Positions 45,367 to 55,221 of a DNA stretch of 64,000 nt are shown piece after piece. The stretch's first letter is position 1. Each line of letters begins with the position of its first letter. The position numbers and the translations under genes were made by a program. Source of the stretch: Acidithiobacillus marinus (GTDB lineage: Bacteria; Pseudomonadota; Gammaproteobacteria; Acidithiobacillales; Acidithiobacillaceae); contig NZ_MXAV01000034.1 of the NCBI RefSeq assembly GCF_002847505.1, positions 62,001 to 126,000 of the forward strand, in the 5' to 3' direction. Below the pieces are notes generated by a model that saw only the letters and a program-made list of their open reading frames with translations, was not told the DNA's origin and searched no databases.

Positions 45367-46533
45367 TCAGAGGGCTTCACCGATTTTATGGAACATACGA
45401 GTTATCCAGCCAGCCTTTTCTACAGAAACCTGACTGACGACCGGCACCGTTTTGAGAGTTTTTCCGTCCAAACGAAAAACCAACTTTCCTACGACCGTAC
45501 CTTTTTTCAGGGGAGCCTGCAAATTGGGACGCACTTCGACGACCTGCTGCAGATCTGAAAAATGGCCTTTGGGTACGGTGACGGTCACACTGCTGATAAC
45601 GCCTACAGGTATGTGCATGGGCGAAAAATCATTGCGGGTAATGTCGCCCACCTTTGCGCCCGAGTGATAGAGGGGATGGTTGACAAAAAAGCGGTAGCCA
45701 TAATCCAGCAGGGCCTCCACCGCATTGGTGCTGCCCGCCCAGTTGGGACCGCCCATGACGACGGCAATCAGGCGTCGGCCATTACGCTGGGCCGTGGCAT
45801 CAATACAATATCCGGAAGCGTCGGTCAGGCCGGTTTTCAGGCCATCCACACTGGAGTCGCGAAACAGAACTGGATTCCAGCTACGCTGGGTGATTTTATT
45901 GTAGGTATAGGATTTCTGCTTGGTAATCTGGATAACCTGGGGATATTGCTGGATCAGTATCTGGGAAAGCCGGGCGACATCCAGGGCCGTGGTATAGAGA
46001 TTATCATCGGGTAAGCCATCAACATTATTATAATGAGTGTTTTGCAGGCCCAGCTGTCCGGCGCTTTCGTTCATCAAGGTTACAAAGCCGGACTGACTGC
46101 CGGCCACTGTCTCTGCCAGAGCCACGGCAGCATCATTACCGGAATCAATCAAAAGACCATGCAGGAGCTGATCGACATTGACCGCCAGTCCGGGCTGGAT
46201 GAACATGCTGGAGCCGCCGGTTTTCCAGGCTTTGGTGGATACAGCAATGTTTTCATGAGGATTGAGGCTGCCGTTATGGATGGCCTGATAAGTCAGATAA
46301 GCGGTCATGAGTTTGGTCAGGCTGGCTGGCGCCCGGCGCAGGTTTTCACTTTTGGCGGCAATAATCTGACCGGTGTCGTAATCCATCAATACATAGCTGG
46401 CGATGGCTGGCAGGGCGGGTGCCGGCGGTGTCGGCAGTCGTGGAGTGGGAACAACCGCTAAGGCGCTGCTGGCAAAAAGCAGTCCAAAAAACAAGAGAAA
46501 AATAGGATTCATCAGGGATAGGCGGGATATCAT
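45367..46533 (-). CDS. dacA: D-alanyl-D-alanine carboxypeptidase (PBP5/6 type)
   Basis: 388-residue exported class C penicillin-binding protein. The signal peptide ends near ALA-VV. The active-site motifs are PASLTKLM (SxxK), IDSGNDAA (SxN) and DGLKTGLT (KTG), and the C-terminal domain should anchor it to the membrane. The ATG at 46533 has GAGGA upstream; a longer frame to 46656 runs into rodA. It trims peptidoglycan pentapeptides. Confidence 0.96.
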   Translation of the reverse strand: MISRLSLMNPIFLLFFGLLFASSALAVVPTPRLPTPPAPALPAIASYVLMDYDTGQIIAAKSENLRRAPASLTKLMTAYLTYQAIHNGSLNPHENIAVSTKAWKTGGSSMFIQPGLAVNVDQLLHGLLIDSGNDAAVALAETVAGSQSGFVTLMNESAGQLGLQNTHYNNVDGLPDDNLYTTALDVARLSQILIQQYPQVIQITKQKSYTYNKITQRSWNPVLFRDSSVDGLKTGLTDASGYCIDATAQRNGRRLIAVVMGGPNWAGSTNAVEALLDYGYRFFVNHPLYHSGAKVGDITRNDFSPMHIPVGVISSVTVTVPKGHFSDLQQVVEVRPNLQAPLKKGTVVGKLVFRLDGKTLKTVPVVSQVSVEKAGWITRMFHKIGEAL

Positions 46534-46630
46534 CAGGTCCTCAATACGCAGTACTGAATTTGGAATAAATCTTGGGGGCATCTGTAGAATTATAATGATG
46601 CCCGTCAAGAAAGCTATGTCTGTTTGCTGA

Positions 46631-47725
46631 TCATTCGTGGGTACGGGGATGGGCATGGACAGACATGAGAATGCCGAGCCCGATCATGAAGGTCAGCATG
46701 GCGGTTCCGCCATAGCTGATCAGAGGTAAGGGCACGCCCACCACGGGTAAAATCCCGGTTGTCATGCCCATATTGATAAAAATATACAGAAAAAAGGTCA
46801 GGCTCAGTGTGCCAGCTATCAGACGCCCGAACGCATCGCGGCTTTCGAAGGCGATAACCAATCCGCGCAGGACAATCAGTAGATAGGTGGCAATCAGGAT
46901 GAGCACACCAAAAAGACCAAATTCTTCAGCAAAACCGGCAAAGACAAAGTCAGTCTGGGCCTCGGGTAGAAAGTCGAGGTTGACCTGGGTACCATTAAAC
47001 CAGCCTTTTCCCCAAAAGCCACCTGAGCCGATGGCAATCATGCTCTGGATGATATGGTATCCGGCCCCGAGAGGATCTCGTTGAGGGTCGAGAAAAGTCA
47101 GAATCCGTTCCTTTTGGTAACCGTGCAGAAAATGCCACATGATCGGCCCGCTGACGGCGACGATAATCAGCAGACCAATGAACCAGCGGCGGCGGACGCC
47201 TGCCAGCCACATCATGAAAATCCCAGCTGCGCCAATTTGCGCAGCTGTACCCAGGTCCGGTTCCTTGGCGATCAGGAGAAAAGGAATGGCAATAAGGATA
47301 AAGCCGGTGATTGCCGCACGCCAACGCCGCACATTCTCCTGCTGTGAATAGTAATAGGCCATTAACAGCGGCAAGGCCAGTTTCATGAGTTCAGAAGGCT
47401 GGAAAGTGATGGGCCCGGCTCCTAACCAGCGCCTAGCCCCCAGACTGGTTTTGCCGGCCACCAGGGTGAGCGCAAGCAGGATGACGCCAATGACATAGAG
47501 AGCCGGAGCCCAGGCGCGGAAGCGCTCGGGTGGGGTGTTGGCAACACCAATCAGTACGGCAAAACCTACCGCAAAGTGAAACAATTGGGCAAATACTACC
47601 TTTAAGCTCTCTTGGCTACCACTGTAAAGCACCGCCAGACTGATGAACATCAACAACACAATGCCGGTCAGCAAAGCAGGGTCGAGTTTTTGCAAGGGGC
47701 GAAGGAGGCGTTGTTGCAGCTTCAT
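46631..47725 (-). CDS. rodA: Rod-shape SEDS glycosyltransferase RodA
   Basis: 364-residue integral membrane SEDS protein with about ten membrane segments. Motifs are GARRWL, FQPSELMKLALPL and AKEPDLGTA, with GVPLPLISYGGTAMLT near the end. It polymerises peptidoglycan in the elongation complex. It overlaps mreD by four bases; the pbp2 (mrdA) gene that usually comes between is missing here. Confidence 0.96.
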   Translation of the reverse strand: MKLQQRLLRPLQKLDPALLTGIVLLMFISLAVLYSGSQESLKVVFAQLFHFAVGFAVLIGVANTPPERFRAWAPALYVIGVILLALTLVAGKTSLGARRWLGAGPITFQPSELMKLALPLLMAYYYSQQENVRRWRAAITGFILIAIPFLLIAKEPDLGTAAQIGAAGIFMMWLAGVRRRWFIGLLIIVAVSGPIMWHFLHGYQKERILTFLDPQRDPLGAGYHIIQSMIAIGSGGFWGKGWFNGTQVNLDFLPEAQTDFVFAGFAEEFGLFGVLILIATYLLIVLRGLVIAFESRDAFGRLIAGTLSLTFFLYIFINMGMTTGILPVVGVPLPLISYGGTAMLTFMIGLGILMSVHAHPRTHE

Positions 47726-48195
47726 GAGGAGGTCTTCAAATGGTGGCGCAGGGTGTCCAGTAAGCCGGTAAACAGCGGCCAGAGCAAGGCCCCGATCAAT
47801 GGGCTGAGAAGCAGGCTAAAATGCCAGCTCACTGATCCGGACCAGAGTTGCCAGAGCCAGACAATCAGCCGATGCAGTAATAACAGCACGAAAATGAAAA
47901 TTAGTTGTTCCCAGACCGAGAGATGCCTTACTTTACCCAAACCATTCATCAGGGCATAAATCATCAGCACTCCGGCAATGGCTTGCCCTCCGGGAACATC
48001 ACCCATTACCAGATCCTGAAGCAGTCCAATCAGCCAAACCAGGGTATAGCTGAGCTCGGAGCCACTGCGGAGAGACCAATAGATAAGGAGCATGGCCACA
48101 AAATCCGGATGGACCATGCCATATACTGGACCAGAGGGTATGGTTTCCAGTACCAATGCCAGAAAAAAGGCAATGAGCATGGCTACGGTAGTCAT
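47722..48195 (-). CDS. mreD: Rod-shape-determining protein MreD
   Basis: 157-residue integral membrane protein with about five membrane segments, part of the elongasome. Short hydrophobic repeats (MLIAFFLALVLETIP, FIFVLLLLHRLIVWLW) and position after mreC support the call. It overlaps mreC by four bases and rodA by four bases. Confidence 0.92.
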   Translation of the reverse strand: MTTVAMLIAFFLALVLETIPSGPVYGMVHPDFVAMLLIYWSLRSGSELSYTLVWLIGLLQDLVMGDVPGGQAIAGVLMIYALMNGLGKVRHLSVWEQLIFIFVLLLLHRLIVWLWQLWSGSVSWHFSLLLSPLIGALLWPLFTGLLDTLRHHLKTSS

Positions 48196-49031
48196 GATTT
48201 ACCATGCTGCACAGGGGGCGGGTTTTTTAATAGAATGAGGACAGTATTAAGCTGGCCCAAGGACACAGAAGGACGTACGGAAATTTGTGCGAAGGGCTCG
48301 TCACCGTTGTGAACGACATCAGCAATAGTACCGATCTGTAAGCCGGGAGGAAAACGTCCCCCCAGACCCGAAGTGACCAAGTGATCGCCCACTTTCAGTG
48401 CAGTGTTGCGCGACTGAAAAGGAACGCTCAGGATGTTTATGTGACCGGTGCCGTTAACCAGTAGCGGCATATTCGTGTCGGCCAGTTGCGCAGGAATGCT
48501 GCTATCCAGATCGGAAATCAGGGCGATCTGGGCACTGCGTTGAGCTACATGGATCACTTGTCCGGCTACTCCACCAGCCGCGAGGACCGGCTGCCCTACT
48601 TTTACCCCGTTAATGCTCCCCAGATTGACTGTAATCAGCTGGCTGCCCGGAGAAAAATTTTCGGCAATCACTTGCGTTGTCGCCATTTCGCCAGGCGGCC
48701 GGGGGAAGCTGTCGAGCAAAGCTAGTAATTGTCGGTTTTCATTGTGCAGTATCTCGTTTTCCAGTAGCTGCGGTTGCATCACCTTGATTTTTTCACGCAA
48801 CCGCTTATTTTGTAATAGCAATTCATTGCGGTCCTGGAGGTATTGATGCAGGGCGCGCCAGTTATCCGCGACCTGCATATCTATCCAGTGCACTGGATAA
48901 GCCAGGTTTCCGGACCAGTTTTCCAGCCCCGGATGTTTTTCGCTGAAGGCTGCAACGGCAAGGCTTAACAATATCAATGCCGCTACGCGAAGGAGCGGCG
49001 GGTAGCGGCGGGGGAAAAACAACGCGGGCAT
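48192..49031 (-). CDS. mreC: Rod-shape-determining protein MreC
   Basis: 279-residue inner-membrane protein with an N-terminal membrane segment (VAALILLSLAVAAF), a coiled coil (about 65-110) and two beta-domains (VNLGSINGVKVGQPV, GGVAGQV, TSGLGGRFPPGLQIGTI). It links MreB filaments with the periplasmic wall synthesis machinery. It lies 24 bases after mreB. Confidence 0.95.
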   Translation of the reverse strand: MPALFFPRRYPPLLRVAALILLSLAVAAFSEKHPGLENWSGNLAYPVHWIDMQVADNWRALHQYLQDRNELLLQNKRLREKIKVMQPQLLENEILHNENRQLLALLDSFPRPPGEMATTQVIAENFSPGSQLITVNLGSINGVKVGQPVLAAGGVAGQVIHVAQRSAQIALISDLDSSIPAQLADTNMPLLVNGTGHINILSVPFQSRNTALKVGDHLVTSGLGGRFPPGLQIGTIADVVHNGDEPFAQISVRPSVSLGQLNTVLILLKNPPPVQHGKS

Positions 49032-49055
49032 GGAGGGTTCTATGGCTTCGCCGCT

Positions 49056-50099
<1,044 letters not shown>

Positions 50100-50263
50100 C
50101 TAGTTACAGGCCTTTTACATGCAGAGGGAGATGCGCCCGGGATATGAAAAAGCCAATCGCCACTTCCAGGCCGCAAAAATCAGAACGCAGTCTAGCATGA
50201 GGACAGGTCGAGACAAAATCAGTTGTAATGGGGGGTTGGGCTACAGGACCTTGTTTTCCCCAT

Positions 50264-50290
50264 AAAAAAACCAGCGGCAGATGCCGCTGG
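50264..50290 (-). terminator. Rho-independent terminator of the sox operon
   Basis: On the minus strand CCAGCGGCA and TGCCGCTGG form a 9-base stem followed by seven T residues, 27 bases after the soxB stop. Confidence 0.93.
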
Positions 50291-50317
50291 CGAATGCTGC
50301 TCGTCACCTGAAGCCGT

Positions 50318-52045
50318 TTAGAGTTGATACATTTTCGGGAAAGCAATCCCTTTATTGCTTTGCATATCCTTGTTGAGTACCGGCAGATCCAATTTGTCGA
50401 CGCGGACATGCTTTTTGGATTGCAGCCACTTTGAAAAAATCTCCCAGACCGGTTTACCTTCCACGGGTTGCATGGCTGCCCATCCGGCCACCTTGTATTT
50501 TTTGCTGGCGGACATGGGCTTTCCGCCAATCCGCATGTTGCTGCAGCGATGGTAGATTTTCTCGTCGGGATTGAAATCATACTGAATATTCCCTACCCGG
50601 ATCATGTCCCCACCCTGTTGGTAATAGGGGTTCGGATTGAAAATGTTGTCGGCTACCTGCTCCATGATGTTCTTGATCTGCTCGCCGGTGTAGGTGTTGA
50701 CCGTGACCTGGGGATAGGTGATAGCGGTCTGGCCCATCACGTCTTCCATGGTGATGGTTTCACCGGGAAGCTTGCAATAGCCCCAGCGGAAGCCCGGTGA
50801 GAAAGATGCCTCACAATCCATCTCATCGCGCAGGGCATCACAGAGCAGCTGGTCGAAACTGCCATTGAAGTTGTCGCGCCGGTACAGCAGACTCTCCGTG
50901 GTAGCCAAGGGCTGGGCCAGTTTCTCTTGATACGGGCTGCGAACCTTATGGATGTAGTCCGCCATCTCCGCATCTTCCTTGATCAGGTTGGAGAATACCG
51001 GCAGATAATGGAAACGCCAGCCATTGAGCTTGCCCTTGCCCACATCCAGGTCAAAACGGGCGAGAATTTTGCCGTTAGTGCTGGTGTTGATGATCAGGGT
51101 CTTGCCGACCATGAAAGGCTTGGGACCCATGATGTCGTGGGTGTGTCCACCCAGAATGATGTCGATGCCCTGGACCATCGCGGCCATTTTCTTGTCCACA
51201 TCGGCGCCGTTATGAGAGAGGATCACCACCAGATCAGCATGATGCTGTTCGCGGCACTCCGTTACCATTTTCTGCATGTGTCCGGTATGAATACCAAAGC
51301 CCCAGTCAGGAATCATATAGCCCGGGTTGGCAATGGGCGTAAAGGGAAAAGCCTGACCAATGACGGCGATTTTGCGGCCACTGACCTCATGAATATGGTA
51401 AGGTTTGAAAACCAGTTCCTGCCAGGTGTTGCTGAATACGTTCTGGGCCAGGAAATTGGCCTTGAGTTGGGTTTTGACCAGATGCTCAACACGGTCCTGT
51501 CCGTAGGTGAACTCCCAGTGGCCCACAAAATCATCAATGCCCAGCAGATTTTGCGCGCCGACCATGTCCGCTCCTTTGGTCCAGAGGCTGGTTGCCGAAC
51601 CTTGCCAGGTGTCGCCACCGTCCAGTACCAGGACTTTGTCTCCTCGCTGTTGCCGATAGCGTTTGACCAGGCTGGCAATGTGCGCATAGCCGCCAATTTT
51701 TCCGTACTTGTGGGCCAGGGTGTCGAAGTCCAGACAGGAATAAGCATATTTGTTGGCTGGAGGCGTAGCTACACCATAATAATCGAGCATCCACTGCCCA
51801 CAAAGGTGGGGGACCTGATTCAGTACCGGGCCTACGCCAATGTTCGTATCGGGTTCCCGCCACCAGACCGGCAGTAGCTGGGCATGGGAATCCGTCATAT
51901 GCAGCAGGGTGACATTCCCGTAGTCAGGAATTTCATAAGGATCTGCATCGGCACCCCAGGCGGACTGTACGGCTCCCGGAGTCAGAAAACTCCCGGCACC
52001 GGCAATGCCCATCAATTGCATGAAATCACGTCTACTTAAATTCAT
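50318..52045 (-). CDS. soxB: SoxB thiosulfohydrolase
   Basis: 575-residue periplasmic dimanganese enzyme that releases sulfate from SoxY-bound sulfonate. A twin-arginine signal (LSRRDFMQLMG) leads, and metal-binding motifs follow: LLHMTDSHAQ, DGGDTWQGS, GHWEFTYG and SHNGADVD, with GGHTHD. It is the last gene of the soxXYZA-DUF302-soxB operon; a terminator follows. Length is normal. Confidence 0.97.
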   Translation of the reverse strand: MNLSRRDFMQLMGIAGAGSFLTPGAVQSAWGADADPYEIPDYGNVTLLHMTDSHAQLLPVWWREPDTNIGVGPVLNQVPHLCGQWMLDYYGVATPPANKYAYSCLDFDTLAHKYGKIGGYAHIASLVKRYRQQRGDKVLVLDGGDTWQGSATSLWTKGADMVGAQNLLGIDDFVGHWEFTYGQDRVEHLVKTQLKANFLAQNVFSNTWQELVFKPYHIHEVSGRKIAVIGQAFPFTPIANPGYMIPDWGFGIHTGHMQKMVTECREQHHADLVVILSHNGADVDKKMAAMVQGIDIILGGHTHDIMGPKPFMVGKTLIINTSTNGKILARFDLDVGKGKLNGWRFHYLPVFSNLIKEDAEMADYIHKVRSPYQEKLAQPLATTESLLYRRDNFNGSFDQLLCDALRDEMDCEASFSPGFRWGYCKLPGETITMEDVMGQTAITYPQVTVNTYTGEQIKNIMEQVADNIFNPNPYYQQGGDMIRVGNIQYDFNPDEKIYHRCSNMRIGGKPMSASKKYKVAGWAAMQPVEGKPVWEIFSKWLQSKKHVRVDKLDLPVLNKDMQSNKGIAFPKMYQL

Positions 52046-52065
52046 TGTGTATCCTCCGGTGTGAA

Positions 52066-52593
52066 TTAAAGCCCGCCGGCAGCGGCTTGCTTCATCACAG
52101 TGATGATCTGATGATCCAGTTCCTGAGCCACTTTGGCGGACTCGGGATTTTTCGGGAAATATTTCAGGGCATAAGTGGGCAAGTAAGTCATGAGCTTCAA
52201 TTGTCCGTCCTGCTCATACATGACAATTTTACAGGGTGCAAAAGCCCCGAATTGCGGGGTGCTTTTGAGGATTTTGGCGCCCAGTACCAAATTGCAGACT
52301 TCATAAATCACATAGGGCTGATTGCTTTTGATGCCTCTTTCCTTGAGCCCCTCCTGAACGTCCAATGTACCCACGACGTTCATATTTTCGGCTTCGGCGC
52401 CACTTTGGATGCCCATTTTGATTTGCGCCGGGGTTACGCCCTTTTGGACATTGACAATGTACAGGGGGCTAGCGGTATTGATGGCAGGCATTCCGGTTAC
52501 CGTCGAGGGTATTTCAGCCGCTTGAGCCAGACCAGCCAGCCCCAACCCTGCACAGAGAGCTGCCGAGAGCAGCAGTGATTTGTTCCTATTCAT
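52066..52593 (-). CDS. Exported DUF302-family protein of the sox cluster
   Basis: 175-residue periplasmic protein with a signal peptide (cleaved near AQA-AEI). The DUF302 pattern (VCNLVLGAKILKSTPQFGAFAPCKIVMYEQ) includes two cysteines, which may bind sulfane sulfur or a metal. It lies between soxA and soxB with 20 bases to soxB, a place also seen for an extra gene in Acidithiobacillus sox clusters as I recall. The ATG at 52593 follows GGGGAA. Function not established. Confidence 0.8.
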   Translation of the reverse strand: MNRNKSLLLSAALCAGLGLAGLAQAAEIPSTVTGMPAINTASPLYIVNVQKGVTPAQIKMGIQSGAEAENMNVVGTLDVQEGLKERGIKSNQPYVIYEVCNLVLGAKILKSTPQFGAFAPCKIVMYEQDGQLKLMTYLPTYALKYFPKNPESAKVAQELDHQIITVMKQAAAGGL

Positions 52594-52664
52594 GGTATTC
52601 CCCATCGGTTCTGGTAGTGGTGTTGGCGAGTGAAAAATCATGGATTGATCACTCGCTGCTTTAA

Positions 52665-53528
52665 TCAGGGACGATATCCCGGCACATTGATTTTGATGCC
52701 ATTACTGAGATAACTCATGAAGTATTCCAGATGTTTATAATCGGCACTTTCCAACGGTTGCGGGACAGCACCCACTTTTTTATCGCAACCTTCTATGCGT
52801 TTCTGCAAGGTGTTCACTGCCGACCAGGCTGCACGATAGGTCGGGAAATGGGCGCTTTGTCCCAGTACCGGGGAAATGATCTGGGCGCGCAGATATTTTC
52901 CGGGATAAGCGACATGGCAGGTCGCGCAAGAAAAATTCAGTTGCCCACGCTTCATGAAATAATAGGCTTTTCCTTCTTCAAAGGCTTTTGTCGCCCCCGG
53001 ACCCTGCACCTGAATATCTACGGGCATACCGTTGGACAAGGATGTCAGGTAAGTTTGCAGGGCGATCATATCGCTGCTGCCATACTTGAGTGGCGCCACA
53101 CCATTAGCCTTACGGCAAGCATTGAGGCTGGTGCCGATGGTGACAATAGCATGGGTTTTGGCGTCATACATGGGGTAATGGGCCGCAACACCCTTTCCTC
53201 CGTCGGGGTAGCAACTTGCATAGGTCTTGCCGTTGCCAAAAGCCTTATCCCATAAAGCCTTACCCTGAGATAATGTCAAATCTCCTGGGTTGAACTGAAT
53301 GGCCTCCTGATATTGACTGTACATTTCCGGGCTGTATGCATAAGCGCCCAAAGCATACTTTTCCAGAGGCATCTTGGGGTTCTGTTCCTTGAAATATTCA
53401 TGGAATTGTTTGAGTGTCTCGGCCGGTCCGACCTTGGTGTTTCCCAGGTCCCACCAGTTGACTGCCTGCGCGGCGTCACTGACACCAGCTAGGCCTATAA
53501 TTGAAAGCGCAATCAGCAACCGCTTCAT
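52665..53528 (-). CDS. soxA: SoxA, c-type cytochrome subunit of SoxAX
   Basis: 287-residue exported cytochrome with one haem site (CATCH, residues 201-205) and the putative persulfide cysteine ligand at 248 (RIEGCDKKV). Cys106 and Cys138 probably form a disulfide in place of the second haem seen in dihaem SoxA. It acts with SoxX to join thiosulfate to SoxY. A signal peptide ends near SDA-AQ. Confidence 0.95.
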   Translation of the reverse strand: MKRLLIALSIIGLAGVSDAAQAVNWWDLGNTKVGPAETLKQFHEYFKEQNPKMPLEKYALGAYAYSPEMYSQYQEAIQFNPGDLTLSQGKALWDKAFGNGKTYASCYPDGGKGVAAHYPMYDAKTHAIVTIGTSLNACRKANGVAPLKYGSSDMIALQTYLTSLSNGMPVDIQVQGPGATKAFEEGKAYYFMKRGQLNFSCATCHVAYPGKYLRAQIISPVLGQSAHFPTYRAAWSAVNTLQKRIEGCDKKVGAVPQPLESADYKHLEYFMSYLSNGIKINVPGYRP

Positions 53529-53580
53529 GGGTTCCTCCTTGTTGTTGCTGGGGCGATTGTATTCGCCCCTGGTATAGGTA

Positions 53581-53913
53581 TCAGGCTACCGTCAGTTTGG
53601 AGTTCGCACTCCAGTGCCCGCCGGTATTGTCTTTCCAGACTATGTTCAGAGTACCGCTACTTTCTGCACGTAATTTGAATGCAAGGTAGGGATTGGCACT
53701 GACGGCAGTACTCCAGTCAATGTCCAGCAAGGGTTTGTCGTTAAAGGTGATAGTGACGGTTTGAATGAAATGTGCGGGAATGATTTTTCCTGCCTTGTCC
53801 TTGGTGAGGCCGGTGGTCATGGGATTCATGATCAACGTACGGACTTCGACAATTTCCCCTTTTTTGGCGCTACTGGCCATACGAACCATTGGGTTACCTA
53901 CATTTCCTGCCAT
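53581..53913 (-). CDS. soxZ: SoxZ, partner of SoxY
   Basis: 110-residue protein with a SoxZ fold (VRTLIMNPMTTGL, HFIQTVTITFND, AFKLRAESSGTL). It forms the SoxYZ carrier complex. The ATG at 53913 has GAGG-like sequence upstream; the frame back to 53988 overlaps soxY and is not used. It has no signal peptide and is probably exported with SoxY. Confidence 0.95.
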   Translation of the reverse strand: MAGNVGNPMVRMASSAKKGEIVEVRTLIMNPMTTGLTKDKAGKIIPAHFIQTVTITFNDKPLLDIDWSTAVSANPYLAFKLRAESSGTLNIVWKDNTGGHWSANSKLTVA

Positions 53914-53950
53914 GGATAATTCCTCTTTAAAATAAATTGGGAGTATGGAT

Positions 53951-54466
53951 TCAGCCGCCGCAACCACCAATGGTGACTTTGACTTCACGGGGGGCAGAGG
54001 CCATCAATACCCCTTTATTGGTTTTGGCCACGACCCGAACATTGTCGGTTTTGGCCATTTTAATCCGTTGCTGGATGTAGGCCTGACCCGAAGCGGGCGT
54101 AAAGGTGAACTGGCTGGCCAGCGGCGTAGGATTGTGGTCAACAAACAAATAAACCGCCGCAATGTAGTCATCAGCTGTCATGGGAGATTCCACTTCGATA
54201 GTCACAGGAACTGCACCACCATTTTCTGCAATAGTGGGTGCCGTCAACTTGACTTTGGAAGACACCGGCACGTCGGTTTTACCAATGGAATCGGACATGG
54301 CATCTTTCAGCAACTTGGCATCAAATGCCTTTGCCGGCCAGCCAGAGACGTTGTCCGCAAAGGCCATCTGCGTTTTGAGCAGGCCCAGGCCGGCAGCCGT
54401 GGCCACTGCTCCCGTAGCCAGGCTGGCACCCAAAAACTGGCGTCGCGCAATGGGTTTGTTCATCAT
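53951..54466 (-). CDS. soxY: SoxY, sulfur carrier protein
   Basis: 171-residue protein with a twin-arginine signal (IARRQFLGASL) and the C-terminal GGCGG arm whose cysteine carries the sulfur intermediate. It is the substrate carrier of the Sox pathway and is made from the soxX promoter. It is separated from soxX by 31 bases. Confidence 0.97.
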   Translation of the reverse strand: MMNKPIARRQFLGASLATGAVATAAGLGLLKTQMAFADNVSGWPAKAFDAKLLKDAMSDSIGKTDVPVSSKVKLTAPTIAENGGAVPVTIEVESPMTADDYIAAVYLFVDHNPTPLASQFTFTPASGQAYIQQRIKMAKTDNVRVVAKTNKGVLMASAPREVKVTIGGCGG

Positions 54467-54497
54467 TATTGTCTCCTTAAGAATTACGGGTGGATTG

Positions 54498-54893
54498 TTA
54501 CTTTAAAGACCACAAATAGTCGGCTACCTGCTCTAACTGGGTATGTGTCAGTACTTTGTTTTTTCCAAACTCGGGCATATTGGCGTAAGGAAATAATTTT
54601 TCCGGGTCACCCAGAAAGGCCACCAACTTTTCCTTGGTTTGGAACATTTGCTGAAAAGTCACGCCTTTCATGGGCAAAGCCGGTCCGACATTACCTGCCA
54701 TAGTGCCACCGGGCAGGGCGTGACAGGCCAGACAGTTGCCCTGGGCGCGATTAAAGGCAATGGCTTTGCCAGCCTGAATATTGCTTGCGTTTGTCGGCGC
54801 ATCAGCAGCTGATGCATCCATGCTCAAAGTCAACCCGGAAAGTCCTGCCATGAGCAAAGCGATCTGCACAAGCTGTTTATTTCGGTGCTTCAT
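54498..54893 (-). CDS. soxX: SoxX, c-type cytochrome subunit of SoxAX
   Basis: 131-residue exported cytochrome with one haem motif (CLACH, residues 54-58) and an ANMPEFG segment that may supply the methionine ligand. A signal peptide ends near ASA-AD. AAAGGAG lies before the ATG at 54893. It heads the operon soxX-Y-Z-A-DUF302-B. Confidence 0.95.
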   Translation of the reverse strand: MKHRNKQLVQIALLMAGLSGLTLSMDASAADAPTNASNIQAGKAIAFNRAQGNCLACHALPGGTMAGNVGPALPMKGVTFQQMFQTKEKLVAFLGDPEKLFPYANMPEFGKNKVLTHTQLEQVADYLWSLK

Positions 54894-54944
54894 AAAATGC
54901 TCCTTTGTTGCAGCGCGTCCCACTGGCGCGGCAAAATACAGGTA

Positions 54945-54959
54945 GCAGAATTTGTGCCA
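54945..54959 (-). promoter_or_regulatory. Sigma54 (-24/-12) promoter of the sox operon
   Basis: On the minus strand TGGCACAAATTCTGC matches the sigma54 consensus TGGCAC-N5-TTGC at 9 of 10 defined bases, with GG and GC 10 bases apart. Transcription would start near 54933, giving a leader of about 40 bases before soxX. Published work on Acidithiobacillus caldus reports sigma54-dependent sox control by the TspS-TspR pair, which fits the neighbouring genes. Confidence 0.85.
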
Positions 54960-55065
54960 CCTTTTGTCAGTTGAAGTCGTTGAAAATAAACAATAAAGTA
55001 AATTGTAGAGTATAGTTTTAGGCTGGGTTTATATCTGCTTATTTTTGCGTTCCTTTATATCGCAA

Positions 55066-55089
55066 GTTCTTTTGAACAGGGATTTTCAA
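55066..55089. promoter_or_regulatory. Candidate upstream activator site for sox
   Basis: GTTC-TTTT-GAAC (55066-55077) and an overlapping TTGAA/TTCAA inverted repeat (55072-55089) lie about 110-130 bases above the -24 element. The position suits an enhancer, but the repeat is short and does not match the boxes seen elsewhere in the window. Confidence 0.3.
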
Positions 55090-55180
55090 GCAAGATCGCA
55101 TTCGTATCAGGAGAGGGCTATGGGTTTGCTGTGGACGCCGACAAAAAGTGGAAGGGAGCAATCCAGGGAAAAATCATTGT

Positions 55181-55211
55181 GCCAAAAGGACCAGATATTC
55201 CATACTGGTCC
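55181..55211 (-). terminator. Probable terminator of the response-regulator gene
   Basis: On the minus strand GGACCAG and CTGGTCC form a 7-base stem (extendable by TAT/ATA) followed by TTTTGG, 10 bases after the regulator's stop. It could also act as a binding site. Confidence 0.6.
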
Positions 55212-55221
55212 CTGCTATGGC

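Noticed and set aside
50927-51877. 316-residue plus-strand frame inside soxB
   Set aside because: Antisense to soxB, whose motifs are complete.
55150-55195. A second TGGCAC before sox on the minus strand (near 55184)
   Set aside because: The -12 position reads TTTT instead of TTGC, so it is not a sigma54 promoter.
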